A stretch of DNA of 64,000 nucleotides from Candidatus Micrarchaeota archaeon CG1_02_47_40 (GCA_001871475.1 MNVE01000009.1:149120-213119); one strand, 5' to 3'; positions 16,023 to 25,343 are shown, counted from the stretch's first letter. The notes: generated from the sequence alone by a model not told the origin. Made by a program: numbers and translations.

Positions 16023-16988
16023 CTAGAGAAAAAGAGAAACGTCCTTCCCTATTATCTCTTTTCCTTTCAATTCAACCAAGGTTTTGAGCGAAACGTCATC
16101 CGGAAGGGAGGAGATGCCTAAGATTGCACATGCTGTCTGCACAGAGATGGCATACTCCCTGCCTGAAATCCTCGCCTTCGCGCCTTCTTTTCCTTCTCCC
16201 TGCACCTCAATGCCTTCCAGAATTCCTTTTATTTCTCCTTCCTTTTCCCTTTCAATAAGCACTATCCTTGAATTCGCATTCATGTTAAGCGTGCGGTTTC
16301 TGAACCTTGCCCTCTCCACCCTTACCTTATCCTTGAATTTGAAATCATGCACCTGCTCCGGCTTGTCCCAAAGGCATACTGTAAATGTATTCTCTCCGTC
16401 TGTAAGAGAGAATGAGCCCATCATCTCTTCTGCCTCGCTGCCCTTTCTCTTGTAAAAGTAGTCGGGAAGTATTTCATCTATTGAACCTTCCGCATTTACA
16501 AGCGCGTTTTCCTCTTTTAGCTTTCCAAGCGGGATGCTTTCATTTCCTTCCAACAACTCTGCTTTCCCCCCGTATCCCAGATGCACTTCCCCTCCCCTTG
16601 AGTATGCGCCTGTAACTTTTATCTTTCCGCCAATTGCTATTTTTCCGCTTGCCAGTTTCGTATCTTCGTTCCAAAGCACTAAGGTAAATTCCCCCTTCTC
16701 GTCAAAAAGCCATAATCTCTGCGTTTTTATCTTTTTCCCGTTTCCCTCGTATTCCCTTTCCGGGAAGATTTTTGAGACGGTTCCGCTTATGGAGAATCTG
16801 CCCTTAGTGCTTTCGGCTGTGGATGAATCTGCTGTCTGCTCGCGTATGAGGTTCTGCTCCTTTGCAAGGAGGAAAAGGGCAGTTTCTTTTGTGATGAGAT
16901 TGGAATATTCTTTCAGTTTGGCTTCTACTTTTGATTCTATCTCTTCACCTGAAAAGAGAGAGTTTAATTTTTCCAAGTAGTCGGGCAT
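16023..16988 (-). CDS. RPA-like single-stranded DNA-binding protein
   Basis: This 321-residue protein should coat single-stranded DNA during replication and repair. The first OB fold runs from about residue 65 (FSISGTVSKIFPEREYEG) to 160. A second runs from about 165 (NAEGSIDEILPDYFYKRKG) to 255, with NRTLNMNANSRI typical of archaeal RPA repeats. The helical N-terminus, MPDYLEKLNSLFSGEEIESK, is also seen in archaeal RPA/RfaA proteins. There is no zinc-finger cysteine set, so it is a short two-OB form. Its position next to radA and rfcL fits. Confidence 0.78.
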   Translation of the reverse strand: MPDYLEKLNSLFSGEEIESKVEAKLKEYSNLITKETALFLLAKEQNLIREQTADSSTAESTKGRFSISGTVSKIFPEREYEGNGKKIKTQRLWLFDEKGEFTLVLWNEDTKLASGKIAIGGKIKVTGAYSRGGEVHLGYGGKAELLEGNESIPLGKLKEENALVNAEGSIDEILPDYFYKRKGSEAEEMMGSFSLTDGENTFTVCLWDKPEQVHDFKFKDKVRVERARFRNRTLNMNANSRIVLIEREKEGEIKGILEGIEVQGEGKEGAKARISGREYAISVQTACAILGISSLPDDVSLKTLVELKGKEIIGKDVSLFL

Positions 16989-17011
16989 GATAAGTAATTA
17001 GGGAAGGAAAT

Positions 17012-17584
17012 TTAAGAGGGTTTGGGGGAGTTCATTGTTTTCCCAATTTTAGCAGTTAGCTTGCCCGCCGTTTCTCTATCGGATTTGGCATTTGCAAGCA
17101 ATTCTTCCGCTTCCTCAGTTTGCCCTGCTTTTTGTGCAAATTCCGCCAGCTTTTTATAGACGTGCCCGCGGTTTGAGTAGAAACCCGGATTTTTTGGGTC
17201 AGACTTGATTGCCTTTGAGTAATCCGAAACTGCCTTTCCGTAATCTTCTTTTGCGCGCTCCAGCCAGCCGTTTTTTTCGTTTGATTCTCCTCTATGATGC
17301 AGGCATATGCCGGAAATGTTGAATGCTTTTGGGTTTTCAGGCTCGCGCCTCTTTGCCTCTTTTGCCTTCTCAATCGCTTCATTATGCCTTCCTTTTCTTA
17401 GAAGTTCAAGCGCCTCTTCGCATAATTGTGTTGCGGTTTTGCCCACTGGAAGTCTGTCTGTTTGGGGGGGGAGATTGGGAAAACACCTTGCGCCATCTGC
17501 CTGCTTCTTGCCATTTCTTTTGGCAGGAACTGGATTATCTCCGTTTTCTTTTTCCTTTGTAATTTGATTTGGAATTGGCACCAT
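17012..17584 (-). CDS. TPR repeat protein
   Basis: This 190-residue soluble protein has a polar, Pro-rich first 45 residues followed by tetratricopeptide repeats. These include ALELLRKGRHNEAIEKAKEA, KAFNISGICLHHRG, YSKAIKSDPKNPGFYSNRGH and QTEEAEELLANAKSD. Such helical pairs usually hold partner proteins together; no enzyme domain is present. GGGAG precedes the ATG. It lies on the same strand as, and upstream of, the RPA-like gene (23 bases apart), so the two may be co-transcribed. Partner unknown. Confidence 0.75.
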   Translation of the reverse strand: MVPIPNQITKEKENGDNPVPAKRNGKKQADGARCFPNLPPQTDRLPVGKTATQLCEEALELLRKGRHNEAIEKAKEAKRREPENPKAFNISGICLHHRGESNEKNGWLERAKEDYGKAVSDYSKAIKSDPKNPGFYSNRGHVYKKLAEFAQKAGQTEEAEELLANAKSDRETAGKLTAKIGKTMNSPKPS

Positions 17585-17650
17585 AGGTAAACTCCCGGCA
17601 TATATTGTGTGAGCTAATGAATATAAACATTCATATAAGTAGGGAAAGGA

Positions 17651-18109
17651 TTACTTTACTCCTTTCAGCGCCCGTCTTATGTTCAGAAAAGCGGATTTCA
17701 CCCTCTCAATATAAAGGGATTCCAGCGCCTCCCCCAAATCGCCTGACTGGTTTTGGGGGTTTAGGGAGAAAGAGTATTTTCCCTTTTTGCGGGAGATTAT
17801 GCCTTTATTTTTTAGCTGTAAAAGATGGTAGCGCACGGCTTTGGGATTTACTCCTTCGTTTTTGCGTATTTCCCCTAACTTCTCAAATATGTCGTGTATT
17901 GACGGCTCTTCTTTTTTTGCGTGAAAGAAAAGGAGCGCCTCCAGTACATCAAGCATCAGTGTCCTGCTCTCATTCGGAGAAATCAAGCCCAAAGAAAGCG
18001 CAAGCCAGCGAACGAGGGATTTTTTAGTAAGCTCTACTTCGTGGGGAAGCTGGAGCTCGCGCAAAACCATTTCATGTCTTATGAGGGAGGATTCAGGAAG
18101 ATTTCCCAT
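17651..18109 (-). CDS. Winged-helix transcriptional regulator
   Basis: In this 152-residue protein, residues about 45-115 form a winged helix: SRTLMLDVLEALLFFHAKKE, then NPKAVRYHLLQLKNKGIISR as the recognition helix and wing. The N-terminal piece, REELQL-like and ELTKKSLVRWLALSLGLISP, is conserved-looking but not assigned. The gene is divergent from rfcL, with a single TATATA element between the two starts, so it may control itself and the clamp loader. Ligand or signal unknown. Confidence 0.72.
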   Translation of the reverse strand: MGNLPESSLIRHEMVLRELQLPHEVELTKKSLVRWLALSLGLISPNESRTLMLDVLEALLFFHAKKEEPSIHDIFEKLGEIRKNEGVNPKAVRYHLLQLKNKGIISRKKGKYSFSLNPQNQSGDLGEALESLYIERVKSAFLNIRRALKGVK

Positions 18110-18138
18110 ATAAATCTAAAAGAGTTTTGGAAGAAAGG

Positions 18139-18146
18139 TATATAAG
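18139..18146. promoter_or_regulatory. Shared TATA element between wHTH gene and rfcL
   Basis: TATATAAG on the plus strand lies 33 bases before the rfcL ATG. The reverse complement CTTATATA lies about 30 bases before the regulator's ATG at 18109. One nearly symmetric element could serve both directions. Confidence 0.5.
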
Positions 18147-18178
18147 CATTATAATTCTCTCCTGCGAAATCGATTGAT

Positions 18179-19591
18179 ATGTCATTCCTTCTCAAATACG
18201 CCCCGAAAACCCTTTCTGAAGTTGCGGGAAACCCGTCTGCAATGGAGGAGATAAGAAAATGGTCCCTTGAGTGGGGGAGGGGAAAGCTGCAAAAGCCTCT
18301 TCTCATATGGGGTCCGACAGGAGTAGGAAAGACTGCAATTGTGCGCGCAGTTGCGGAGGAATTTGATTTTGAACTGGTGGAATTCGGAGGGGATGAAGAA
18401 AGGAATAAAGAGAGGATGGGAAAGGTTTTGGGGGCGGCAGGAAGCTCTGGGAGTATGTTTGGAAAAAGAAGGCTTGTGCTTGTTGATGACGTTGATTCTT
18501 TTTCAAAGGAGGATGCGGGCTTTGTGGGGGTGCTTGGAAAGTTCATAAGCGATGCAAAGCAGCCGGTAATTCTGACTGCGATTGATTTGTATGAGAGAAA
18601 AATAGCGCCCATAAGGAATTCGTGCATGAATGTGCAGCTAAAGAGGATAAATTCAAGTACTGTTGAGAAGGTATTGAAAAGAATAAATGAGGGGGAAGCG
18701 CTTGGGGTTGGGGTAGAAGAGATAAGCGGGATTGCAAGAAATGCCGACGGGGATTTGAGGGGCGCGATAAATGATTTGATGGCGGCAAACCCAAAAAGCG
18801 GGGGAAGGAACCGCAAAAAGGGCATTTTTGAAACTGTGAGGCGAATTTTGCGTGGAAAGAGCTATGAAGAGGGAAGAAGGGCTGTTTTTGAGGCGGATGA
18901 GGAGAGGGATACGCTAAAGTTATGGGTGGAGGAGAATATCCCCCTTGAGTTTGAGAGTGCAGAAGGAAGGGCAGGAGCATTTGGGGCGCTCTCGCGCGCT
19001 GATGTTTTTGACGGAAGGGTCAGGAATAGGCAATATTGGGGCTTTTTGAGATATTCGTCTGATTTGATTGGGGCAGGGGTTTCTCTTTGCGCGCATGAGG
19101 AGAACAGGGGGTTTGTGAATTATGCCTTTCCAAGTTATTTGAGGAAGATGTCTGCAAGCAAGGGAGGGAGGGCTTCAAGGAAAAAAACAGGGCTGAAGGT
19201 TGGGGGAAAACTGCACTGCTCGTGGAGGGATGCAGAGGTGTTTTTCCCGCTTTTGAAAATGCAGATGAAAGAAGAGATGGATGGGGTTTGCGCGCTTTAT
19301 TGTTTTGAGGAGGAGGAGATTGCTTTCTTGAGCGGGAAGACGAAAGCGGAAGTGGAGAAGGAGAGGAAGAAGAAAGAAAAGAAGGAAAATGGAGACACGG
19401 AAAAAGAGAATGGAAAAACTGCTTCGGGAAAAAAAGCGCGCGGGAGAAAAAAGAAAGAGGGAGAAACTGCGGTGAGTAAAAAGGAAGGCGGGAAGGAGAT
19501 TGGGAAAGATAGCGGAAAGGAAAACCGAAAGGAAAGCGGAAAGGAAGCGGACGCTTCAAAGAAGAACGGGAGTCTGGCGGATTTTGTTTAG
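18179..19591 (+). CDS. rfcL: Replication factor C large subunit
   Basis: This 470-residue protein is the large subunit of the clamp loader that opens PCNA and places it on DNA. The AAA+ module has Walker A GPTGVGKTAI near residue 43, Walker B LVLVDDVDS and sensor-2 region DLRGAINDL. The collar region follows to about residue 370. The last ~90 residues are Lys, Glu and Gly rich. The extreme end NGSLADFV is a degenerate PCNA-interacting (PIP) box of the type usual for archaeal RFC-L. The small subunit is not in the window. A TATA box at 18139 precedes it. Confidence 0.93.
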   Translation: MSFLLKYAPKTLSEVAGNPSAMEEIRKWSLEWGRGKLQKPLLIWGPTGVGKTAIVRAVAEEFDFELVEFGGDEERNKERMGKVLGAAGSSGSMFGKRRLVLVDDVDSFSKEDAGFVGVLGKFISDAKQPVILTAIDLYERKIAPIRNSCMNVQLKRINSSTVEKVLKRINEGEALGVGVEEISGIARNADGDLRGAINDLMAANPKSGGRNRKKGIFETVRRILRGKSYEEGRRAVFEADEERDTLKLWVEENIPLEFESAEGRAGAFGALSRADVFDGRVRNRQYWGFLRYSSDLIGAGVSLCAHEENRGFVNYAFPSYLRKMSASKGGRASRKKTGLKVGGKLHCSWRDAEVFFPLLKMQMKEEMDGVCALYCFEEEEIAFLSGKTKAEVEKERKKKEKKENGDTEKENGKTASGKKARGRKKKEGETAVSKKEGGKEIGKDSGKENRKESGKEADASKKNGSLADFV

Positions 19592-19608
19592 CGCTGGCTT
19601 TCCAAATA

Positions 19609-19644
19609 GTGTTCATTGGCAGTGCACAACGGTGTTCATTGGCA
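19609..19644. repeat. Two direct copies of GTGTTCATTGGCA
   Basis: GTGTTCATTGGCA occurs at 19609-19621 and 19632-19644, 23 bases apart, in the 168-bp gap between rfcL and the Fic gene. No palindrome is seen. It could be an operator pair for the Fic promoter or a chance duplication. Confidence 0.4.
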
Positions 19645-19729
19645 ATGAAAGGCTTTTTGGCGGTTTAGTTTTCGTGGCATTATCCACTAAAACTAAAGAT
19701 TTGTTTAGATTTGATGGATAATGGTAAGA

Positions 19730-19737
19730 TTTATAAA
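19730..19737 (+). promoter_or_regulatory. TATA box of the Fic gene
   Basis: TTTATAAA lies 23 bases before the ATG at 19760. Since it sits downstream of the ORF-track start at 19721, it argues for the ATG at 19760 as the true, nearly leaderless start. Confidence 0.6.
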
Positions 19738-19759
19738 TGCTTTTTGGCATAAAAAAGGT

Positions 19760-21007
19760 ATGAGAACTAAATGGGATGCGCTCTTTGCGCTGTTTAAATT
19801 AAGGAAGGCGAAACTTGGCGTCATTGCAAAAAGAGCCGGCTCTTCCTCCTCTTCAACAAGGCAGAAGCTTCTTGCACTGATGGGGGAGGGACTTGTTGGA
19901 GAAAACTCCCTTGGGGAATATTCGCCGAACAGGAAAAATCCGAAAACATGGAATGCCTTCAATATAATGAAATTCTGCAAAAACAGGGGGGTAAATTACA
20001 ATTTTTTCTTTTCAGGGGAGTTTGCGGAATTGGTGAGAGTAGGCATTGGGAAGGAGGAGGTTTATCTTTCAGATTTTGAAGGGATGAACTGCAAGACGGC
20101 AAGGAAGTATCTGGCATATCTGAACAGAATTAATCTCGTATTTGTAATCTCAAAAAAGCCGCTGAAGGTAAAGTTTGTACGGGAGCCTGTGTTTGAGGAG
20201 GTAATTTCATTTTTTGGGATGGAGATAAAGAAAAAGGCGATGGAGGGAAAGGCTGAAGGGAGCGATGCGTATTCGGAAATAGGGGCGCTGTTGAAAGAGG
20301 TGCGGGAATTACAGAAAAACGCTTCCTTTACGGGTTTGGAGGAGGAGGCAAAGATAGAATTCACTTCCGCCTCAACGCAATTGGAAGGCAATACATTTAC
20401 CTTGGAAGAATCAAAACAGCTGATATTGAATGATGTAATTCCGCAGGATAAAAAACTAAAGGAGGCAAACGAAGTCAAGAATTATTTTGGCGCGCTGGAT
20501 TATATGATTAGGCACATCAAGGAGCCCCTTTCAATTGATTTTATCGTTGATTTGCACAGGGTAGTCGTGTATAATTTGGGGGTGAAGGAGGGGATTAGGA
20601 GCGCGAACGTTTCAATAAAGGGGAATCCCTTTTACAAAATAGCGCATTTTTCGCAGATTCTGCCAATGCTTAATGAGCTGTGCAGAAAAATAAATGAGTT
20701 TAATGGGAGAAAAAGAAGCATACGGAAAACCATTGAGTTTGCGGTTTTTGCGCACAATGAATTCCAGCACATCCATCCATTTGAAGACGGAAACAGCCGG
20801 ATGACGAGGCTCGTTTGGAACTACGTTTTGATGAGGAATGGCTTTCCTCTCATTAACATATACGCAAATGCGAAGGAGGAATATCTCTCATTGACGAAAC
20901 TTGCGCGAGAAAGGGATGATGGGAAGCTGAATTCTTTTTTTACCGGAATGATAAAGGATAATTTGTATAAGAGGGTTAGAGGAGGGAAGGCGGATGGCGC
21001 GGGTTAG
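19760..21007 (+). CDS. Fic-domain protein with N-terminal DNA-binding region
   Basis: In this 415-residue protein the N-terminal ~60 residues (VIAKRAGSSSSSTRQKLLAL) look like a winged or ordinary helix-turn-helix. Further on, ASTQLEGNTF matches the [S/T]xxxE[G/N] inhibitory helix of self-restrained Fic enzymes. The catalytic loop is HIHPFEDGNSRMTR. Fic proteins usually read HPFxxGNGRxxR and transfer AMP or other groups to target hydroxyls; here the second Gly is Ser. The catalytic His, the acidic residue and both Arg remain, so activity is plausible. No partner antitoxin is adjacent. The target is unknown. Confidence 0.85.
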   Translation: MRTKWDALFALFKLRKAKLGVIAKRAGSSSSSTRQKLLALMGEGLVGENSLGEYSPNRKNPKTWNAFNIMKFCKNRGVNYNFFFSGEFAELVRVGIGKEEVYLSDFEGMNCKTARKYLAYLNRINLVFVISKKPLKVKFVREPVFEEVISFFGMEIKKKAMEGKAEGSDAYSEIGALLKEVRELQKNASFTGLEEEAKIEFTSASTQLEGNTFTLEESKQLILNDVIPQDKKLKEANEVKNYFGALDYMIRHIKEPLSIDFIVDLHRVVVYNLGVKEGIRSANVSIKGNPFYKIAHFSQILPMLNELCRKINEFNGRKRSIRKTIEFAVFAHNEFQHIHPFEDGNSRMTRLVWNYVLMRNGFPLINIYANAKEEYLSLTKLARERDDGKLNSFFTGMIKDNLYKRVRGGKADGAG

Positions 21008-21041
21008 TTTTTATATATCTTAGGAGTGTGGATAAGAACAA

Positions 21042-24000
21042 ATGGCAATCAGGGATTTCATAAACTCCCTCAAAAAGGAGCTTCAGGAGGAGGGGGATGC
21101 GCCCAGCGGCGAGGAAGAAGTGCCCAGCGGGCAGAAGGAAAAGGAAGAGGAAACTGAAAAGGAAATGCAGGAGAAGGAAAGGGAAGCCGTAAAAAAGGGA
21201 GTGGAAGCAAGGAAAGCGCCTCCTTCTGGAACGGCAAAAACAAACGCTCCTGTACAAACTGCAAAAACTGATTCTGCAATAGGGCAAACTGGTGCTGGAG
21301 GGGCGCAAGGAGAAGTGAGGGCACCCCAAATTCCGCAGGGGGCGGCACCTCAAGCAACACGGCATCCGGCGCAAAAAGAACCGCAAAAAAAGGAGACGCG
21401 CCTTGGCACGCCTGCGGACGGGACTATTTTGCAGTCGGGAGAGGTAAGGGAGGCAAAGGAAGATGCAAAATTAATGACTAGCGAGGAGAAGTACGCAAAA
21501 TACATTGAAAGTGAGGGAGAAGAGGATGAAGGGAAAGGAGGCGGAGCGGGAAGCGGAGGAGGGTTTGAAGGGGATGCCATTTCTTCCGTGCGCATGGGAA
21601 TAGAGATTGACAAATTAAAGGCGCAAATCACAGCACTGCGGGAAATGAGGAGCATTTCGGAGGAGAGGTTTTACAAAATCAATGAGGAGATTGGACAGCT
21701 CAAGAACACTATTTATGAAATTGACAAAAATACCATTGATTTGAAGAAGAGGGCAGAGATTGCCGCATCCCTTGTGGAGTCGGTGCAGCCGCAAACACTG
21801 CTAAAGGAAGTAAAGAGAGGGGAAATTGAGGTAGAAAAAATAAAGGCGATACAGGAGAAGACGGGCGCTCTGCAGGACAATATGAACGCGGAATTAAAGG
21901 ATATCCGTGCGCGCGTGGCAGTTTTTAGGGGCGCGGATGCGATACGCGAGCTGAATGAGGAGATGCAGCACGAGCTTGTGGAGCTCAAAAAAACCGAGGC
22001 ATCCATTGAACAGCACGCGGACAAGGTGGAGTATATTTACGTAATGTTCCAGAAGAAATTCTCAAAGTTTGAGCCGGTATTCCAGCAGGTAACTGATTTG
22101 TCAGCCTCAATAAACCGCATGAGGATGGAGAATGACAAGGTAAAGATGGGCATTGCGGACTTGGCTACGAAAAACGAGCTTGCGGAAGTGACAAACGAGC
22201 TTCGCACGAAAACAAAGGCGATTGAAAAGTTCTCAAGCGGGGTTGAACGGATAAAGGCGGATATTGAGGCGGGATTCAAAGAAAGAGAGGATGCCCTGCA
22301 GAAAATGCTTGAAGGGAACATGGCGTATATGAAGCGCTACATGGAAAGCGCAAAGGAGGAGCAGGATAATGCAAGCAGGAGCTTCTTTGAGGAGTCCGAA
22401 GCGATACTTGCACAGCTAAAAGAGTATCAGAAAACCTCGCAGAAAGCGATGATGGATATTGTTGGCGGGGTGCGGGGCTCGCTTGAGGAAGTGGAAACCG
22501 ACATGGGAAAGAAGATAAAGAGGATTGAGGAGGGGCTGCGCGGCGCCATTGAGGATGTTGCACGGGAAAACGAAGGGAGAGTTAGGAGGGGCGAGCTTGA
22601 GAACTCAAAGCTGAAGGAGGAAATGCTTGATATTGAGAACCGACTGCGCGCGAAAATGGATGTGCTTGAAGGAGAGGTTACGAAGGTGAGGGAGTATCTT
22701 CTGCTTGCCACAAGGCTGGAAAAGCAGGAGATGGAAGAGCGGCGCATGGTAAGGGAAAAGGAAACGCTTGCAAAAAAGATGAAGGACATTGTGCATGGGA
22801 TAGATTCGGAGGGGGATGCGGGGAAAACGCACGCCCCCCAAGAAAGTGAGGTTAGGCGCAGAGGTTATGAGGAAGGGGAAGCGCGGGAAGGCGAATATTC
22901 GCATGGCGGGAAGGAAGAGGAGCTGGGGCGCGTGAAGGACAGTAGGTATGGGGAAGCGAGAAGAGAGCGGTATGGCAATTATGAAAGTGGTGTGAAGCAG
23001 GATGAGTATGCAAGAAGAGATAATGATTATGGACATGGGAGAAGAGAAGAGGATGAAAAGGCGCGAAGAGTTGATTATGCGCGCAGCGGCGGTTTTGAAA
23101 GCGAGGAAGTTGAGGGTCCCCCCTGGAGCAGGCAGGGTGCAAAGGAGAGGATGGCAAAAAAGCTCTTGAGTGATGAATGGGAAAAACCTTCAGCAGGAGG
23201 AGATTCCGAAGGTGAGAAGGTTCCTGCAAAAAAGAAATTGGATGATTTGGAGAAGGAGCTGGTGGCGCTTGGAAGGGAAAGCCAGAGCGCGAAAAAAGCG
23301 GAAGATGATGCACTGCTTGAGAAGGAGATTGCAAGGAGAAGGGAGATGGCAGGAGAAAAGGAAGAAGGGGAAGTGGAAAGGAGGGAGCGCGAGCGGACGA
23401 TGCCAAAAGAGAAAGAAGTGAAGATGGAAGAAGTTGATATTGCATTACAGGAGGAAAGACAAAAACTGGAAGCGAAAAAGACAGCACCTGCTGCAGCTTC
23501 CAATGTGCTGATGGAACCGGAGGAGATGGCGGCTATACAGGAGAAGGAAGAAGCGGCAAGGAAGGCGGCGGAAGAAGCAAAGAATGCCAAAATTGCAGAG
23601 GCAAGAGCTGAAGCGGCAAGAAGAAGCGGAATGGGGAGGGGAGTTGGGGGGGCGGCAAATAAGGAAGCAGATATAAAAGATGCAAGAAAGGCAGGGGGAG
23701 ATGCAGGAAAGATGGAGGAGAGGGATGATAATAATAGTGTAAAAGGAGCAGGAGAAATTGAAGGCAACGCTGGGAAGGATGAAGGAAAGGCAGAAGAAGA
23801 TGCAAAAAAAGTTGAAGATGAAAAAGAAGAGGCATTACAAGGAAAAGACAAGGAAAGGCCCCCGAAAAAGGAAGAGCTTATGCCAAAGCAATACCCGAAA
23901 ATAGATGAAAAAAAACCCGCTGGAAGCGCGGACTGGGAAACTTACCCGAAAAAAGCGGAATGGCAGCCCGAGGCAAAGCACGTTGAGTCTTTTAAGATAG

Positions 24001-24092
24001 CAGAGGGATGGGGCAGCTTCCTGGGAAAGCTTGCAAAGGCATTTCCTGCCAAAAAGGATGGGGGAGCGGCACCGGCGGCTGCGTCTGGCTGA
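21042..24092 (+). CDS. Giant coiled-coil protein, unknown
   Basis: This 1016-residue protein is not a family I know. It begins with MAIRDFINSLKKELQEEG. After a Pro/Gln-rich linker to about residue 180, a long coiled coil runs to about 610, with heptad-like segments such as IDKLKAQITALREMRSISEE and many Glu/Lys pairs. Then follow low-complexity, Arg/Glu/Tyr-rich and Ala/Lys/Glu-rich stretches. It ends in a more folded tail (WETYPKKAEWQPEAKHVESF, then a Gly/Ala/Lys end). There is no signal peptide, membrane helix or ATPase motif, so it is not an SMC. A cytoskeletal or scaffolding role is a guess. TTTTATATAT precedes it at 21007-21017. Confidence 0.75.
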   Translation: MAIRDFINSLKKELQEEGDAPSGEEEVPSGQKEKEEETEKEMQEKEREAVKKGVEARKAPPSGTAKTNAPVQTAKTDSAIGQTGAGGAQGEVRAPQIPQGAAPQATRHPAQKEPQKKETRLGTPADGTILQSGEVREAKEDAKLMTSEEKYAKYIESEGEEDEGKGGGAGSGGGFEGDAISSVRMGIEIDKLKAQITALREMRSISEERFYKINEEIGQLKNTIYEIDKNTIDLKKRAEIAASLVESVQPQTLLKEVKRGEIEVEKIKAIQEKTGALQDNMNAELKDIRARVAVFRGADAIRELNEEMQHELVELKKTEASIEQHADKVEYIYVMFQKKFSKFEPVFQQVTDLSASINRMRMENDKVKMGIADLATKNELAEVTNELRTKTKAIEKFSSGVERIKADIEAGFKEREDALQKMLEGNMAYMKRYMESAKEEQDNASRSFFEESEAILAQLKEYQKTSQKAMMDIVGGVRGSLEEVETDMGKKIKRIEEGLRGAIEDVARENEGRVRRGELENSKLKEEMLDIENRLRAKMDVLEGEVTKVREYLLLATRLEKQEMEERRMVREKETLAKKMKDIVHGIDSEGDAGKTHAPQESEVRRRGYEEGEAREGEYSHGGKEEELGRVKDSRYGEARRERYGNYESGVKQDEYARRDNDYGHGRREEDEKARRVDYARSGGFESEEVEGPPWSRQGAKERMAKKLLSDEWEKPSAGGDSEGEKVPAKKKLDDLEKELVALGRESQSAKKAEDDALLEKEIARRREMAGEKEEGEVERRERERTMPKEKEVKMEEVDIALQEERQKLEAKKTAPAAASNVLMEPEEMAAIQEKEEAARKAAEEAKNAKIAEARAEAARRSGMGRGVGGAANKEADIKDARKAGGDAGKMEERDDNNSVKGAGEIEGNAGKDEGKAEEDAKKVEDEKEEALQGKDKERPPKKEELMPKQYPKIDEKKPAGSADWETYPKKAEWQPEAKHVESFKIAEGWGSFLGKLAKAFPAKKDGGAAPAAASG

Positions 24093-24103
24093 ATTAGAGT
24101 TTG

Positions 24104-24133
24104 CTGCTTAAAACCGTCCTTTTAAGCAGTTTT
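24104..24133 (+). terminator. Stem-loop and T-run after the coiled-coil gene
   Basis: CTGCTTAAAA and TTTTAAGCAG form a perfect 10-bp stem with a 6-nt loop, followed by TTTT. It begins 12 bases past the stop codon. Archaeal termination mainly needs the T-run; the hairpin may also mark the end of the R-M unit transcribed from the other side. Confidence 0.5.
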
Positions 24134-24197
24134 AGAGGCAGGTTCATCTCGATTAGTTACAAAAATACTTACAGATACCGTGGAAGGGAATCCGTGA

Positions 24198-25343
24198 TTA
24201 TGTTTGTTCTTCTATTTCTTCATCATCGTCTTCGATTATATTAAACTCGACTTTACTTTGTAATATAATTTCGCGGATTATAGATTTCAAATATCCTTTT
24301 TTGATTGCGATATTGAGATATGCAACCAATTTAGGGATATTGATAATTTCCTCGATACATTCCATGTATTTTTTAACAATAGTCTTAATCGTATAAATGT
24401 CTTCAGCGTTTTCTTTCATCTTTTGGATTAATTCTTCTATAGTATTATCGGATTTGACGACAAAGGTTATTGGGTATCTCTCTATTTTATCGATATCTAA
24501 AAAGAATTTGTGCACGTCTGTTGTTTCAGTTACCTGAAAAAATCTACCAAGCGGTTTCATTACAAAATCAATACCCCCATCATTAGCGTTAGTTCTTCCC
24601 GTCTTATATAAAATCAAATTATGTTTATTGATATTCGCCATGTTAAAACCAAAATATAATATTTGACCATGGTAAAAATATTTTAGGATGCTATAACTTA
24701 CAATTTCAAAAATTCTTGCATCGACATTAGGGGCGAGTAATTTTTTTATGAACTGACCCGCTTTATCGGTATTGGCACGTTCAAGTTTTGTAATTTCCTC
24801 GCAAGATTTGATAAATGACTTAAAAGAAGACTGTTTCACTTCAACATAAGCATCAATTATTTTGATGATTGTATCGGAAAGATTAATTTTTTCTTTTTCG
24901 ATAGAAATAACAAGCAAATTTTCGCTAAACCAATACTTGTTAGTTGAAACGTCCCTTATTATTGGAATGTGTTTTGAAGTTGGAAAGTACTTTTTAAATT
25001 CCTCGTTTAATCTGTGGTTTAAGGCATGATTCTGTAATTTTTGGCCAAATGGCAATTCTCTCTGTCTTGTAAATAAATCTACAAACTTTGCACCGGAGTA
25101 TGAGTTATAATTTCCTTTTTTGTAAAAACCATTTTTTATGTAATCTTCAACTAAAACATAAATGGCATAGATATTGGCAAAACTTCCCCTTGATTTTGAG
25201 CCACTGTCTGCTGAACGAGTTTTGATATTCAGATACTGAATAATCAATGATTTATCAAAAATATCTTGATACTTTTCTCCAAAATCCTGTTTTAAAATCT
25301 CGATTATTTTATTGGAGAATGAGTAATTCTTCTGTTTGGACAT
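24198..25343 (-). CDS. Probable type II restriction endonuclease
   Basis: This 381-residue protein is encoded just after, and overlapping by 35 bases, a DNA methyltransferase; that arrangement is the main evidence. It is Lys/Asn/Ile rich and clearly more AT-rich than the flanking genes. Near residue 260, DGGIDFVMKPLGRFFQVTE looks like a PD-(D/E)xK-type core: a DGGID turn, then a beta strand ending in Q-x-x-E. The C-terminus is acidic (EDDDEEIEEQT). I do not recognise a named enzyme. If it matches its partner's inferred site, it would cut ATGCAT. Horizontal acquisition of the pair is likely. Confidence 0.65.
   Translation of the reverse strand: MSKQKNYSFSNKIIEILKQDFGEKYQDIFDKSLIIQYLNIKTRSADSGSKSRGSFANIYAIYVLVEDYIKNGFYKKGNYNSYSGAKFVDLFTRQRELPFGQKLQNHALNHRLNEEFKKYFPTSKHIPIIRDVSTNKYWFSENLLVISIEKEKINLSDTIIKIIDAYVEVKQSSFKSFIKSCEEITKLERANTDKAGQFIKKLLAPNVDARIFEIVSYSILKYFYHGQILYFGFNMANINKHNLILYKTGRTNANDGGIDFVMKPLGRFFQVTETTDVHKFFLDIDKIERYPITFVVKSDNTIEELIQKMKENAEDIYTIKTIVKKYMECIEEIINIPKLVAYLNIAIKKGYLKSIIREIILQSKVEFNIIEDDDEEIEEQT

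Noticed and set aside
21070-24000. Several long antisense ORFs opposite the coiled-coil gene (for example 23075..23851)
   Set aside because: Ser/Phe/Leu-rich shadows of Glu/Lys-rich codons; no start signals or family motifs.
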